Assembly (NCBI RefSeq): GCF_017312365.1
Contig: NZ_BLJI01000004.1
Span: 179,351-243,350 of the forward strand
Reading direction: 5' to 3'
Origin: Chroococcus sp. FPU101
GTDB lineage: Bacteria > Cyanobacteriota > Cyanobacteriia > Cyanobacteriales > Microcystaceae
DNA length: 64,000 bases
Shown here piece by piece: positions 17,901 to 25,294 of this stretch. Position numbers and translations under genes: made by a program. The notes under the pieces were generated by a model. The model worked only from the letters and a program-made list of their open reading frames with translations. It made no database searches and was not told the origin of the DNA. The first letter of the stretch is position 1. Every line of letters starts with the position of its first letter.

Positions 17901-18165
17901 CCTTTATTCCTTCTAATTTTTCTTCGAGAAATATTTAGAACTTTGTTATGTTATATCGCTTCCAAGTCTCGAAGGGATTTAGGCTAAAAATTGGTGATGG
18001 AGGGCAAAAATTCAATACCCTCATCTACCTTACAATACTGTTACAAGCTGTTACTTTGGTAAGTCACTTAGAAAATTAAAGTTTCAACATTCAACAGATT
18101 ACAATGATTTGAACACTTTAAGCGAGTATCAATATAAACTTCACTATTTAACAAGAGCTTATATT

Positions 18166-18543
18166 TTAGTCACTAGATAGTCCTAAAGCATCTAAAACAT
18201 GACCAACAGATACATTTTTCAGGCTTAGCGTAGTCCTTGAAAATACTCTTTCTGCAGGAACCTTTATGGAACCAGAATACTGCTTATTTAGAAGGTGAGC
18301 AACTGCTATTAGAGGAGCATCATGAATACATATGCTAATCTCTGAGTCAACCGTTTTTGTATTAATATTTTGTGCAGATGCTCCTTCGTTTGTACTTACT
18401 AACTCAAGTTCAGCAAAACCATAGCCACAGTAGCATGTACAACTTCCATCTGGCTCTCCTGCACACACACAGGCAACCCCAGGCTCATTTCGACAGCGAG
18501 CTTCACAAGCCCCCTGACTACAAGTTATAAAATCATCAGCCAT
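18166..18543 (-). CDS. CAST cargo: cysteine-rich protein with an STN-like domain
   Basis: 125 aa from the ATG at 18543, which has GGAG nine bases upstream; an upstream ATG at 18561 is in frame. Residues 1-45 hold nine cysteines in a compact pattern (CSQGACEARCRNEPGVACVC, then GSCTCYCGYG). The C-terminal half, ISICIHDAPLIAVAHLLNKQ followed by KVPAERVFSRTTLSLKNVSVGHVLDALGL, resembles the STN fold found at the N terminus of secretins and TonB receptors. There is no signal peptide, which is odd for an STN protein. The combination is unfamiliar to me; function unknown. It may bind metal or form disulfides. Confidence 0.55.
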   Translation of the reverse strand: MADDFITCSQGACEARCRNEPGVACVCAGEPDGSCTCYCGYGFAELELVSTNEGASAQNINTKTVDSEISICIHDAPLIAVAHLLNKQYSGSIKVPAERVFSRTTLSLKNVSVGHVLDALGLSSD

Positions 18544-18932
18544 TACGTATATCTCCATCAAAATATATAGTTACTTAGCAAACCAATGACATAAACTTTT
18601 TCAATTGCTTTATAACAAAGGTTGCGAAAACTTTCCTGATAACAATCATATAGAGAATAACATCGAGAAACTTTCAACAATAACAGGCTAGAGAGTTGTC
18701 TTGTTCGTGAAACATTCACCGATATCGCTCTATAGAACGATGTTTCTAAAAGTTCTTTGAACAAGTTATATCATGAATTGGTAAGCTTTATTCTCTCAAA
18801 ACAGAAAAAGCTACATACAATAGAAAATCATTAAAAATGCTCACTTCTGCAAAAATTAAGCTTTTTCAAAGAAGTTAGCCATTAAACTTAACAGTTTAAT
18901 CGAACTATCATGATGGATATGGGAAAAAAGCC
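18544..18932. other. Non-coding region upstream of cas12k
   Basis: About 390 bases. A 68-codon minus-strand frame (18558-18764) has no recognisable features and I do not call it. TACAAT near 18815 could be a -10 box for cas12k. The start codon at 18933 is preceded by GGGAAAAAAG, a weak ribosome site. No regulator gene of the CvkR type, usually divergent from cas12k, is found here. Confidence 0.4.
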
Positions 18933-21005
18933 ATGTCTGACCAACCATCCCAAAACACCGAAAGAACCGTTCAATGTCTCCTCAAAGCATCCGAAGACAC
19001 CCTAAAACAACTCTGGACTTGGATGCAACAGACCACTGAACTCATCAACAACCTTCTACAACACATTCAAGCCCATCCCGACTGGGATAAATGGTTATCC
19101 CAAGGAGGAATACCTCCCACTGTCATCGATTCCTTCATCAAGGCCGCAAAACAAGAGCCTCCCTACTCGGAGATGCCCAGTCGCTTTCCGCTTTCAGCCC
19201 AAAATCTGGTCAAGGAGATGTATCAATCGTGGTTTGAAGTACAACGGCGCAAACGATTTATCCTAGAAAAAAAACAACAGTTCTTAGCCATATTGAAAAG
19301 CGATGAAGAACTACAAGCCCAAAGTGGAGTCACCTTCAACGAACTATGCCAAAAAGCAGGAAAACTCCTGAAACAGACCCAGGAAAAATTAGAGAAAGAA
19401 CGCCAGCAAAATAACCAGCCCTCACCCACCACCGATAAAGAGGTCTTTCAAGAACTGTCCAATGTCTTCTACCCCGCCTACGATACTGCTAAAACTCCCT
19501 TAAAACGATGTATCATCGCTCTACTGATTAAAAATAACTACAAAATTCCTCAATCACCTGAAGACCCTCAAAAGTACGCACAGAGACGCAAAAGCAAAGA
19601 AATTTACACTGCAAAACTGCAAGAACAACTCAACGCCAAAACTCCCAAGGGTCGTCGTATCAACTTTGATGACTGGTTTGATATTCTTGATAAAGCCCAA
19701 GAACCCATCACTGAAGTCAAAGACTTTAGAGAACTTCAAGCAGAAATTCTCAGAAAATTCTTTCCCCTTTCCTATCCTGTTAGCTTTCCCAGTAATACAG
19801 ACCTGACATGGTTTATCAATTCCCAAGGTAGAATTGTCCTGAAGTTACACGGCATGATTGAAGGATACGATTATGAATTTGAAATCCAGTGCGATAGACG
19901 ACAACTGCCTATCTTCCAACGCTTCGTCCAAGATTCCGAACTCTATCGGCAGCATAAGAAACACATCCCTACTGGTCTGATGCTGCTCCGTTCTGCCCGT
20001 TTAGTTTGGACGGAAGGTAAAGCTAAAGACCCTCTATTACTTCAAACTTGCCCTTGGAACATCCATCATCTCCATCTGCACTGTTCTATCGATACCCGTC
20101 TCTGGACTGAAGGAGGAACAGAAATTGTTAAAGCCCAAAAAATCGCTCAAACGAAAAAAGCGATTGATAACTTTGAAACCAAAGAGAAACTACAAGAAAA
20201 CGGACTATCCCCCCAACAACAATCTCGTCTAAAATCCAATCAAACCTCTCTCAAACTACTGGAAAATCACGATGTTTTCACTCCTGTCAAGAAACCTATT
20301 TATCAGGGGAATCCTAATATCGTTTTAGGAGCCAGTATCGGACTTGAACAAGTTGTTACCATTGCCATTATCGATATCTCTACCCTCGAAGTCCAAGCGT
20401 ACCGAAAACCCAGACAACTCTTAAGCAAGAAACGTAAAGTCAAAGCCAAACAGCCGCCTCTGAATCGATTTGAAGAACAGGCTTTAACCTATCATTATCA
20501 AGAAATTACAGATTATCAACGTTTTGTCGCCCTTCGTCAAAAAAAACATCGTCGCCAACACGAACGTCATAAAGCACAGAGACGAGGAGCTTCCAAAGCT
20601 TTTCAAGAATTACATGAAGAAGCTCAACAAAGACTATACATTAACCGACTTTTCGCTCTTGAAATTATCGAAATTGCTCAACAATACCAAGTAAGTACCA
20701 TTATTCTGCCAGACCTTAAGTACAAGCGAGAAATTATCCAGTGTGAAATGCAGGTTAAAGCCGAACTTAAATTTCCCAAACAGAAAGAGCTTCAAGAAAA
20801 ATACATTAACGCCCCCCTAACTCAAATAAACGAATGGAATTATGCACAACTGAGTGAATGTATTCGCAGTAAAGCTATTTCTACAGGAATCAACATCGAA
20901 GTCGTTCAGCAAGCCACTCAAGGCGACTTCTACCACAAAGCCAGAGAACTCGTTTATAGCTTCATTACAAAACAAAAAGAAGCTAGTAAGGTTCCAGCCC
21001 AATGA
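18933..21005 (+). CDS. cas12k: Cas12k, nuclease-inactive RNA-guided effector of the CAST
   Basis: 690 aa, about 50 longer than ShCas12k as I remember it. It binds tracrRNA and crRNA and marks the target without cutting. Family blocks are clear along the whole length: TTELINNLLQHIQAHPDWDKW, YQSWFEVQRRKRF, KGRRINFDDWFDIL, LPIFQRFVQD, PWNIHHLHLHCSIDTRLWTEGGTEIV, HERHKAQRRGAS and TIILPDLKYKREIIQCEMQ. The RuvC I site reads LGASIGLEQ (about residues 464-472), with serine where active Cas12 enzymes have the catalytic aspartate, as in other Cas12k. No stop or frameshift interrupts it. The extra length lies mainly around the linker 150-170 and near residues 500-520. Confidence 0.95.
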   Translation: MSDQPSQNTERTVQCLLKASEDTLKQLWTWMQQTTELINNLLQHIQAHPDWDKWLSQGGIPPTVIDSFIKAAKQEPPYSEMPSRFPLSAQNLVKEMYQSWFEVQRRKRFILEKKQQFLAILKSDEELQAQSGVTFNELCQKAGKLLKQTQEKLEKERQQNNQPSPTTDKEVFQELSNVFYPAYDTAKTPLKRCIIALLIKNNYKIPQSPEDPQKYAQRRKSKEIYTAKLQEQLNAKTPKGRRINFDDWFDILDKAQEPITEVKDFRELQAEILRKFFPLSYPVSFPSNTDLTWFINSQGRIVLKLHGMIEGYDYEFEIQCDRRQLPIFQRFVQDSELYRQHKKHIPTGLMLLRSARLVWTEGKAKDPLLLQTCPWNIHHLHLHCSIDTRLWTEGGTEIVKAQKIAQTKKAIDNFETKEKLQENGLSPQQQSRLKSNQTSLKLLENHDVFTPVKKPIYQGNPNIVLGASIGLEQVVTIAIIDISTLEVQAYRKPRQLLSKKRKVKAKQPPLNRFEEQALTYHYQEITDYQRFVALRQKKHRRQHERHKAQRRGASKAFQELHEEAQQRLYINRLFALEIIEIAQQYQVSTIILPDLKYKREIIQCEMQVKAELKFPKQKELQEKYINAPLTQINEWNYAQLSECIRSKAISTGINIEVVQQATQGDFYHKARELVYSFITKQKEASKVPAQ

Positions 21006-21009
21006 GCCT

Positions 21010-21400
21010 ATAATCTGAACTATAACAGCACCAAAGCTATGCCGTAAAAAGCATTTGCATCTTTGGAGTCAGGGTTTGTTTGATAACTTAGCTTATCTTA
21101 CTTTCTGAACCCTAGAGTCCTGCTCACACCTGAAGCTGAGTCTGAATTTCTCTATATAAGGCTGATAGGTTGCACCCAGCAAAAGGTAGTCTTTGTCCGT
21201 TGAGGAAAAATAGCCGTTAATCGTTGTGATTCCACAGACAAGATGCAGTTAGATCTATTGGAAGAGGATACGAAGGCCGTACCGAAGATCATATCATTAT
21301 CTGATGTCATTCAACTCAGGTAGTGAGGGAGCCATACTCTCAGTGGCGGGACTGAATCACTCCTTCGGGAGAACTTTTCTAAGGTTCACTGACAAACCTA
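21010..21400 (+). ncRNA. tracrRNA of the V-K system
   Basis: Located between cas12k and the array, as in ShCAST. Landmarks shared with ShCAST tracrRNA from memory: AGGGTTTGTTTGA...TTTCTGAACCCT (21071-21113), GGTTGCACCCAGC (21168-21180) and GTGGCGGGACTGAATCACTCC (about 21343-21363). A UUCG-capped hairpin (CTCC-TTCG-GGAG, 21360-21371) is followed by the anti-repeat AACTTTTC (21372-21379). That anti-repeat pairs perfectly with the homing repeat (21805-21812) and imperfectly with array repeats. Between 21181 and about 21320 lies roughly 140 nt that I cannot align. Ends are estimates. A 78-codon frame within it is not a gene. Confidence 0.7.
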
Positions 21401-21580
21401 AAGAGGGGGAGAAATCCGCTCGATGGTTGGTCAAAAGCCTAAATCCCTTGTCTTGCCTATTTCATGTTTGTTCGCTTGATGTAACAATACATGATTTTAG
21501 GGGTGAAAATTCTCAAAAATTTGAGATCTGCCAATTATGAGGATAAAAAGATTGTGGAATAAAGGCTCTTTGTGGGAAGT

Positions 21581-21764
21581 GTTTCAATCGTCTTCTCACA
21601 TTGGGAGATGTTGAAAGACACGAGGGAATCCGTCATCGTTTGTGATTACTTTGAGTTTCAATCGTCTTCTCACATTGGGAGATGTTGAAAGGCTCAGACT
21701 GAAAACCAGTCTGCTATCGTTCAATCAGTTTCAATCGTCTTTCCCTACTGGGAGATGTTGAATA
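21581..21764 (+). CRISPR. Short CRISPR array of the CAST
   Basis: Two identical 37-nt repeats (21581-21617 and 21655-21691) run from GTTTCAATCG to GATGTTGAAAG. A third, diverged copy at 21728-21764 has changes in the middle (CTTTCCCTACTGGG) and ends GTTGAATA. Spacer 1 is 37 nt (21618-21654) and spacer 2 is 36 nt (21692-21727). Spacer 2 contains a perfect inverted repeat, CAGACTG-AAAAC-CAGTCTG. Neither spacer matches anything I can find in this window. A degenerate last repeat is normal for the leader-distal end. Confidence 0.93.
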
Positions 21765-21804
21765 CTATTGTCACAATCATCCTCTCTCAAACGCTAAAAC
21801 AAAC

Positions 21805-21837
21805 GAAAAGTTGAAAGGAACGTCATCTTCCCAATTC
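21805..21837 (+). CRISPR. Delocalised homing guide: truncated repeat plus tRNA-Gly spacer
   Basis: About 40 bases past the last array repeat, GAAAAGTTGAAAG (21805-21817) ends exactly like the array repeats (GTTGAAAG). It is followed by GAACGTCATCTTCCCAA (21818-21834), which matches tRNA-Gly at 22154-22138 at 16 of 17 bases, with one T/C difference at position 9 and divergence after position 17. The protospacer has a GTA PAM. Such isolated, shortened repeat-spacer units aimed at tRNA genes are known for Cas12k transposons and set the chromosomal attachment site. GAAAAGTT is fully complementary to tracrRNA 21372-21379. Confidence 0.93.
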
Positions 21838-21841
21838 TTTG

Positions 21842-21869
21842 AACTGATAAGAGCAACTTATCAGTTTTT
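21842..21869 (+). terminator. Intrinsic terminator of the guide RNA locus
   Basis: AACTGATAAG, loop AGCAA and CTTATCAGTT form a perfect 10-bp stem followed by TTT. It ends transcription just after the homing spacer, so the homing guide is probably read from the same transcript as the array. Confidence 0.85.
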
Positions 21870-21906
21870 GATTCTATGGACTTAAAGTAGTTCATAATTA
21901 CTGATC

Positions 21907-22088
21907 GGACAAATAACTCTTTAAACTCAATTAAAGCACTTAAAAAACTGTCAGAATTAACTGTTCAACATTTGTTTAAAATCTGTTGATGCTAGTATTC
22001 ATCATAATTACAAGCATTTATCTAACTGAAGATTGGACAAATAAGTCTTTAAAAAAGCTGATTCGGACAAATAAGTCTTTAATGTACA
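21907..22088 (-). repeat. CAST right end with three TnsB-type binding sites
   Basis: GGACAAATAAGTCTTTAA, the reverse complement of the left-end sites, occurs at 22065-22082 (followed by the terminal TGTACA, 22083-22088) and 22035-22052, with one change (GGACAAATAACTCTTTAA) at 21907-21924. Spacings of 30 and 128 bases mirror the left end (31 and 138). Confidence 0.88.
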
Positions 22089-22093
22089 AAACT
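22089..22093. repeat. Target site duplication, right copy
   Basis: AAACT follows TGTACA at the right terminus and equals the 5 bases before the left terminus (13635-13639). It lies 9 bases from the 3' end of tRNA-Gly. Confidence 0.9.
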
Positions 22094-22102
22094 AGATTAA
22101 AA

Positions 22103-22174
22103 AGCGGGAGATGGGACTCGAACCCACGACATTCACCTTGGGAAGGTGACGTTCTACCACTGAACTACGCCCGC
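22103..22174 (-). tRNA. tRNA-Gly (anticodon CCC)
   Basis: 72 nt without an encoded CCA. The cloverleaf is complete: acceptor GCGGGCG with CTCCCGC (one C-T mismatch), D arm GTTC-AGTGGTA-GAAC, anticodon stem TCACC/GGTGA with loop TTCCCAA (anticodon CCC), T arm GTGGG-TTCGAGT-CCCAT. The D loop and anticodon arm contain the protospacer used by the CAST homing guide. The insertion is downstream of the gene, so the tRNA is intact. Confidence 0.95.
22138..22157 (-). promoter_or_regulatory. CAST attachment protospacer with GTA PAM
   Basis: On the minus strand GTA (22157-22155) is followed by GAACGTCACCTTCCCAA (22154-22138), which the homing spacer at 21818-21834 matches at 16 of 17 positions. The GTN PAM and the 61-66 base distance to the element terminus agree with published Cas12k transposition rules. 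Confidence 0.92.
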
Positions 22175-22269
22175 TTATTGTTAGAGAATTCTATTATATC
22201 TAGAAAAGATCATAGAAAAAAGACAGAGAAAGAAATGATCTCCCTGTCTTTAAGATATTTAATCAATAC

Positions 22270-24147
22270 CTATGCAACTAAGGCATCTTGAACGGTTTTG
22301 TTGTAAATAATTCGTCCTGCGGTAGTACGAATATATTGACAAATCACTTCACCGTTTTCATCTTCTCTAACTTTGCGTTCCCGATAATGCTTCCAAATGG
22401 TTCCATCGGTCATTTCTTCAGTTTTTAAAACTTCGGTATCGGGTTTATCGGTCATCACAGGCCCATCATGGCGTAACCATACAGAAGCGTGTAACTCTAA
22501 TAATCCATGTTCGTAGGCTTTGAGGGCATCGTCTAAATTACCGAAATAACGCCCCGCACCTTTGGTTGCACTGGGGTTTTCTGCGGTCAAATAGTAACAA
22601 CCAAGCACCATATCTTGAGAAGGTGCCACAATGGGACGACCCGTCGCAGGAGATAGGATATTATGACACGCTAACATCAATAATCGGGCTTCTGCTTGAG
22701 ATTCTAAGGATAATGGTACGTGTACCGCCATTTGGTCACCGTCGAAGTCTGCGTTAAATGCGGGACAGACGAGGGGGTGTAACTGAATGGCACGTCCTTC
22801 TACAATAATGGGTTCAAATGCTTGAATTCCTAGACGGTGTAGTGTCGGTGCGCGGTTTAATAAAACTGGGTGTCCTGTAATGACTTCTTCGAGAACATTC
22901 CAAATTGTTGGATCTCCTCGTTGAATCATCTTTTTCGCCGCTTTAATATTATTCACAATATTGAGACGAATTAGGCGATGAATCACAAAGGGTTGAAATA
23001 ATTCGATCGCCATTTCTCGAGGTAGTCCACACTGATAAATCTTCAGTTTTGGCCCGACGACAATAACGGAACGTCCAGAGTAGTCAACCCGTTTACCTAA
23101 GAGGTTTTGACGGAAACGACCTTGTTTACCTTCGATAATATCGGATAAGGATTTCAGCGCACGGTTATTCGCACCGACTACTGTGCGTCCTCGACGACCA
23201 TTATCGATCAATGCGTCTACAGCTTCTTGTAACATCCGTTTTTCGTTACGGACGATGATTTCTGGGGCGAGAATTTCCTGTAGACGGGATAAACGGTTAT
23301 TTCGGTTAATCACCCGACGATAAAGATCGTTTAAGTCAGAGGTGGCAAAACGTCCGCCATCAAGTTGTACCATTGGGCGCAAGTCGGGAGGAATGACGGG
23401 AATCACTCCTAAGACCATCCAGTCAGGTAGTGAGCCAGTAGCGATAAAATTATCGATGACTCGCAAGCGTTTAATTAGTTTAGCCCGCTTTTGTCCTTTG
23501 CTGTCTACAATCTCTTCGCGTAATTTTTCGGCTTCTTCTTCTAAATTGATTTCTTGAAGTAGTCTTTCGATCGCTTCTGCACCAATTCCGACTTCAATTC
23601 CGACTAATTCCGAATCTTCTGCATAAATCTGTTCTTCAATTTCTAGCCATTGATCTTCAGTCAGTAGTTGTTTGTACTGAAGATTTCCCGCGTTACCTGG
23701 TTCTAGAACGACATAAGCATTAAAGTAAACAATTTGTTCGACATCCCGCAGAGGCATATCTAACAAAATACTTAAATAACTGGGAATTCCTTTAAGATAC
23801 CAAACGTGAGTGACTGGGGCGGCTAGTTTAATAAAACCCATGCGGTGACGACGCACGCGAGATTCTGTTACTTCTACGCCACATCGTTCGCAAACTATCC
23901 CCCGATGGCGTACACGTTTATATTTACCGCACCAGCATTCCCAGTCTTTCGAGGGGCCAAAAATCCGTTCACAAAATAACCCATCCATTTCGGGTTTCAG
24001 GGTACGGTAGTTGATGGTTTCTGGTTTGGTGACTTCTCCGACTACAATGCCATTAGGTAGTGTTCTTTCGCCCCAATGACGAATTCTTTCTGGAGAGGCT
24101 AAACCGATTTTTACATAGTCAAACCGTTGATCTGCTGGGGTTTTCAT
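22270..24147 (-). CDS. rpoC1: RNA polymerase subunit gamma (RpoC1)
   Basis: 625 aa. In cyanobacteria beta-prime is split and RpoC1 carries its N-terminal part. The zinc-binding [20 protein letters not shown] near residue 70 and the catalytic NADFDGD (465-471), which holds the active-site magnesium, are intact. The gene is not next to rpoB or rpoC2: tRNA-Gly and the transposon lie downstream and a small unrelated gene upstream. The same separation is known in Synechocystis, so it is lineage-typical. The gap at 24148-24371 presumably holds its own promoter. Confidence 0.97.
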   Translation of the reverse strand: MKTPADQRFDYVKIGLASPERIRHWGERTLPNGIVVGEVTKPETINYRTLKPEMDGLFCERIFGPSKDWECWCGKYKRVRHRGIVCERCGVEVTESRVRRHRMGFIKLAAPVTHVWYLKGIPSYLSILLDMPLRDVEQIVYFNAYVVLEPGNAGNLQYKQLLTEDQWLEIEEQIYAEDSELVGIEVGIGAEAIERLLQEINLEEEAEKLREEIVDSKGQKRAKLIKRLRVIDNFIATGSLPDWMVLGVIPVIPPDLRPMVQLDGGRFATSDLNDLYRRVINRNNRLSRLQEILAPEIIVRNEKRMLQEAVDALIDNGRRGRTVVGANNRALKSLSDIIEGKQGRFRQNLLGKRVDYSGRSVIVVGPKLKIYQCGLPREMAIELFQPFVIHRLIRLNIVNNIKAAKKMIQRGDPTIWNVLEEVITGHPVLLNRAPTLHRLGIQAFEPIIVEGRAIQLHPLVCPAFNADFDGDQMAVHVPLSLESQAEARLLMLACHNILSPATGRPIVAPSQDMVLGCYYLTAENPSATKGAGRYFGNLDDALKAYEHGLLELHASVWLRHDGPVMTDKPDTEVLKTEEMTDGTIWKHYRERKVREDENGEVICQYIRTTAGRIIYNKTVQDALVA

Positions 24148-24371
24148 TCTGATGTCTGTTGTAAGTTAAAAACTAAAAGAAAGCTTAAGGCTAAAGTCGT
24201 TTGAGGACTTGGAAATCGCTTGGGATTAAGAAGGGTTTTTTACATTAGATCAATAAGATTGGTACCACAAATGTTTGACTCAGATAGACTGAACCTATGA
24301 TCTTTTATTATACTACTTTTTACTCATTGTGGGTTAATAGAGCCGAAAGTGCCTATTTGACCGATTCACAC

Positions 24372-24605
24372 TTAGTTTAATTGTAAATGCTTTTTGCTCC
24401 GTTTTAAGTCATGCCAAAGGTGTTTCACTTGATGATAAGCGTCTGGAGTAGACATCTTACCGCCTGTGTGTAAACCCGCAATCAACGAAACTCGATTCGC
24501 AAATTCTTGTAAATTTGCGTTAAACGCCAAGTTTTCGGGAGAAAAATCCCCATAATAAGAACTTCTTGGGCAAATAAAATCATCTTTAATTCTTTTATTG
24601 TCCAT
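24372..24605 (-). CDS. Small conserved cyanobacterial protein (DUF7219-like)
   Basis: 77 aa. The pattern DDFICPRSSYYGDFSPENLAFNANLQEFANRVSLIAGLHTGGKMSTPDAYHQVKHLWHDLKRSKK is a short helical protein family widespread in cyanobacteria that I recall as DUF7219; function unknown. It sits 224 bases upstream of rpoC1 on the same strand and has its own ribosome-site region. The family name is from memory. Confidence 0.75.
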   Translation of the reverse strand: MDNKRIKDDFICPRSSYYGDFSPENLAFNANLQEFANRVSLIAGLHTGGKMSTPDAYHQVKHLWHDLKRSKKHLQLN

Positions 24606-24707
24606 GACCCTACCCCAGTTAGCCTTTGTGAATCCCTTTCTTTATTGTACCTTCTTAACCTATTATTAATCTATGCTTAATCTAGTGATTGTCAAAAAAA
24701 TTACAAA

Positions 24708-24911
24708 ATGCCCAGAGTTGGTAACTTAATTCGAGTTTTGCATCCTGAATATGCCGCAGGAATTTTAGGATATATCCAAGCTCAAGAGTCTTCGGGACGC
24801 TGGTTAATTCGTTTACTGGATAATCCTCTAGAAAACACAAACGAACCGCTAATCCTTTCTCTAGAAGAATCAGACTTTGAAGTGATTGACTCACCTCTGC
24901 TCGATTCTTAG
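24708..24911 (+). CDS. Small conserved protein of unknown function
   Basis: 67 aa: MPRVGNLIRVLHPEYAAGILGYIQAQESSGRWLIRLLDNPLENTNEPLILSLEESDFEVID. The composition (basic N terminus, strand-rich middle, acidic end) suggests a small beta-barrel, and it looks like a short cyanobacterial family. It is divergent from the DUF7219-like gene. A 70-codon frame overlaps it on the minus strand and is less protein-like. Confidence 0.6.
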   Translation: MPRVGNLIRVLHPEYAAGILGYIQAQESSGRWLIRLLDNPLENTNEPLILSLEESDFEVIDSPLLDS

Positions 24912-25294
24912 ATGCGGTTTTTGCATGGATGATTGCTCTTTTAAAATAGTTAAAAGTATTAAAAAAATCTTAATTAATTAACAGTAAGGTCTATGCTTCG
25001 GATGATGCTTCAGCTAATAATAGTAAGCCATGTGTAGACGGTATACAAGATTTTTCAAGAGTTAAACGAATTTTAAACAAGAGTGACACTTTTTAAATTG
25101 GCATAAGGTAAGAAAGGAAGTCTTTGAAGAAGGCGAAAAGCTTGTAGAATAAGGATTTGGCGGTTATCACTCCATAAAATTGAACGAGGTTATCCAAATT
25201 GGGAAGTTTTCCCATAGAATAGTGGTATGGTTTTTTCTAAAAGCCGTACAATTGAAATAAAATTCAATCCATTTTAGGTGTGAGGATTGACACT
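24912..25294. other. Long leader region upstream of the porin gene
   Basis: About 380 bases without a gene. It contains GGGAA-GTT-TTCCC (about 25201-25213) and an inverted pair ATTGAA/TTCAAT (about 25251-25267) just before the ribosome site. Long 5' regions are common for major porins. I see no recognised regulator site. Confidence 0.4.

Larger units (their letters stand above)
13640..22088 (+). mobile_element. Type V-K CRISPR-associated transposon (Tn7-like CAST)
   Basis: An 8,449-bp element from TGTACA to TGTACA, flanked by AAACT duplications. In order it carries the left end with three TnsB-type sites, tnsB, tnsC, tniQ (frameshifted), two minus-strand cargo genes, cas12k, tracrRNA, a CRISPR array, an isolated homing guide, a terminator and the right end with three sites. 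This is the layout of the Scytonema ShCAST. It inserted 61-66 bp downstream of a GTA PAM in tRNA-Gly(CCC). TnsC and TniQ carry lesions that predict loss of autonomous transposition. No MerR-type repressor of the CvkR kind is present. Confidence 0.95.

Noticed and set aside
18558..18764. 68-codon minus-strand ORF upstream of cas12k
   Set aside because: No ribosome site or recognisable pattern; likely chance reading of the cas12k upstream region.
18933..21005. Cas12k as an active DNA-cutting nuclease
   Set aside because: The RuvC I site has serine (LGASIGLEQ) where the aspartate should be, and transposition genes are linked; it is a targeting protein.
21304..21540. 78-codon plus-strand ORF after cas12k
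   Set aside because: It lies in the tracrRNA, overlaps its conserved hairpins and has no protein-like composition.
13640..22088. Absence of HIP1 octamers as proof of foreign origin
   Set aside because: I noticed none in the element, but at the density elsewhere only about two would be expected in 8.4 kb, so this is weak.
22103..22174. tRNA-Gly with anticodon TCC
   Set aside because: Aligning the 7-base loop TTCCCAA to the 5-bp stem TCACC/GGTGA gives anticodon CCC.
21986..22291. 101-codon plus-strand ORF
   Set aside because: It runs through the transposon end, the duplication and the whole tRNA-Gly gene.
24682..24894. 70-codon minus-strand ORF
   Set aside because: Overlaps the more protein-like 67-aa gene at 24708 and has no ribosome site.
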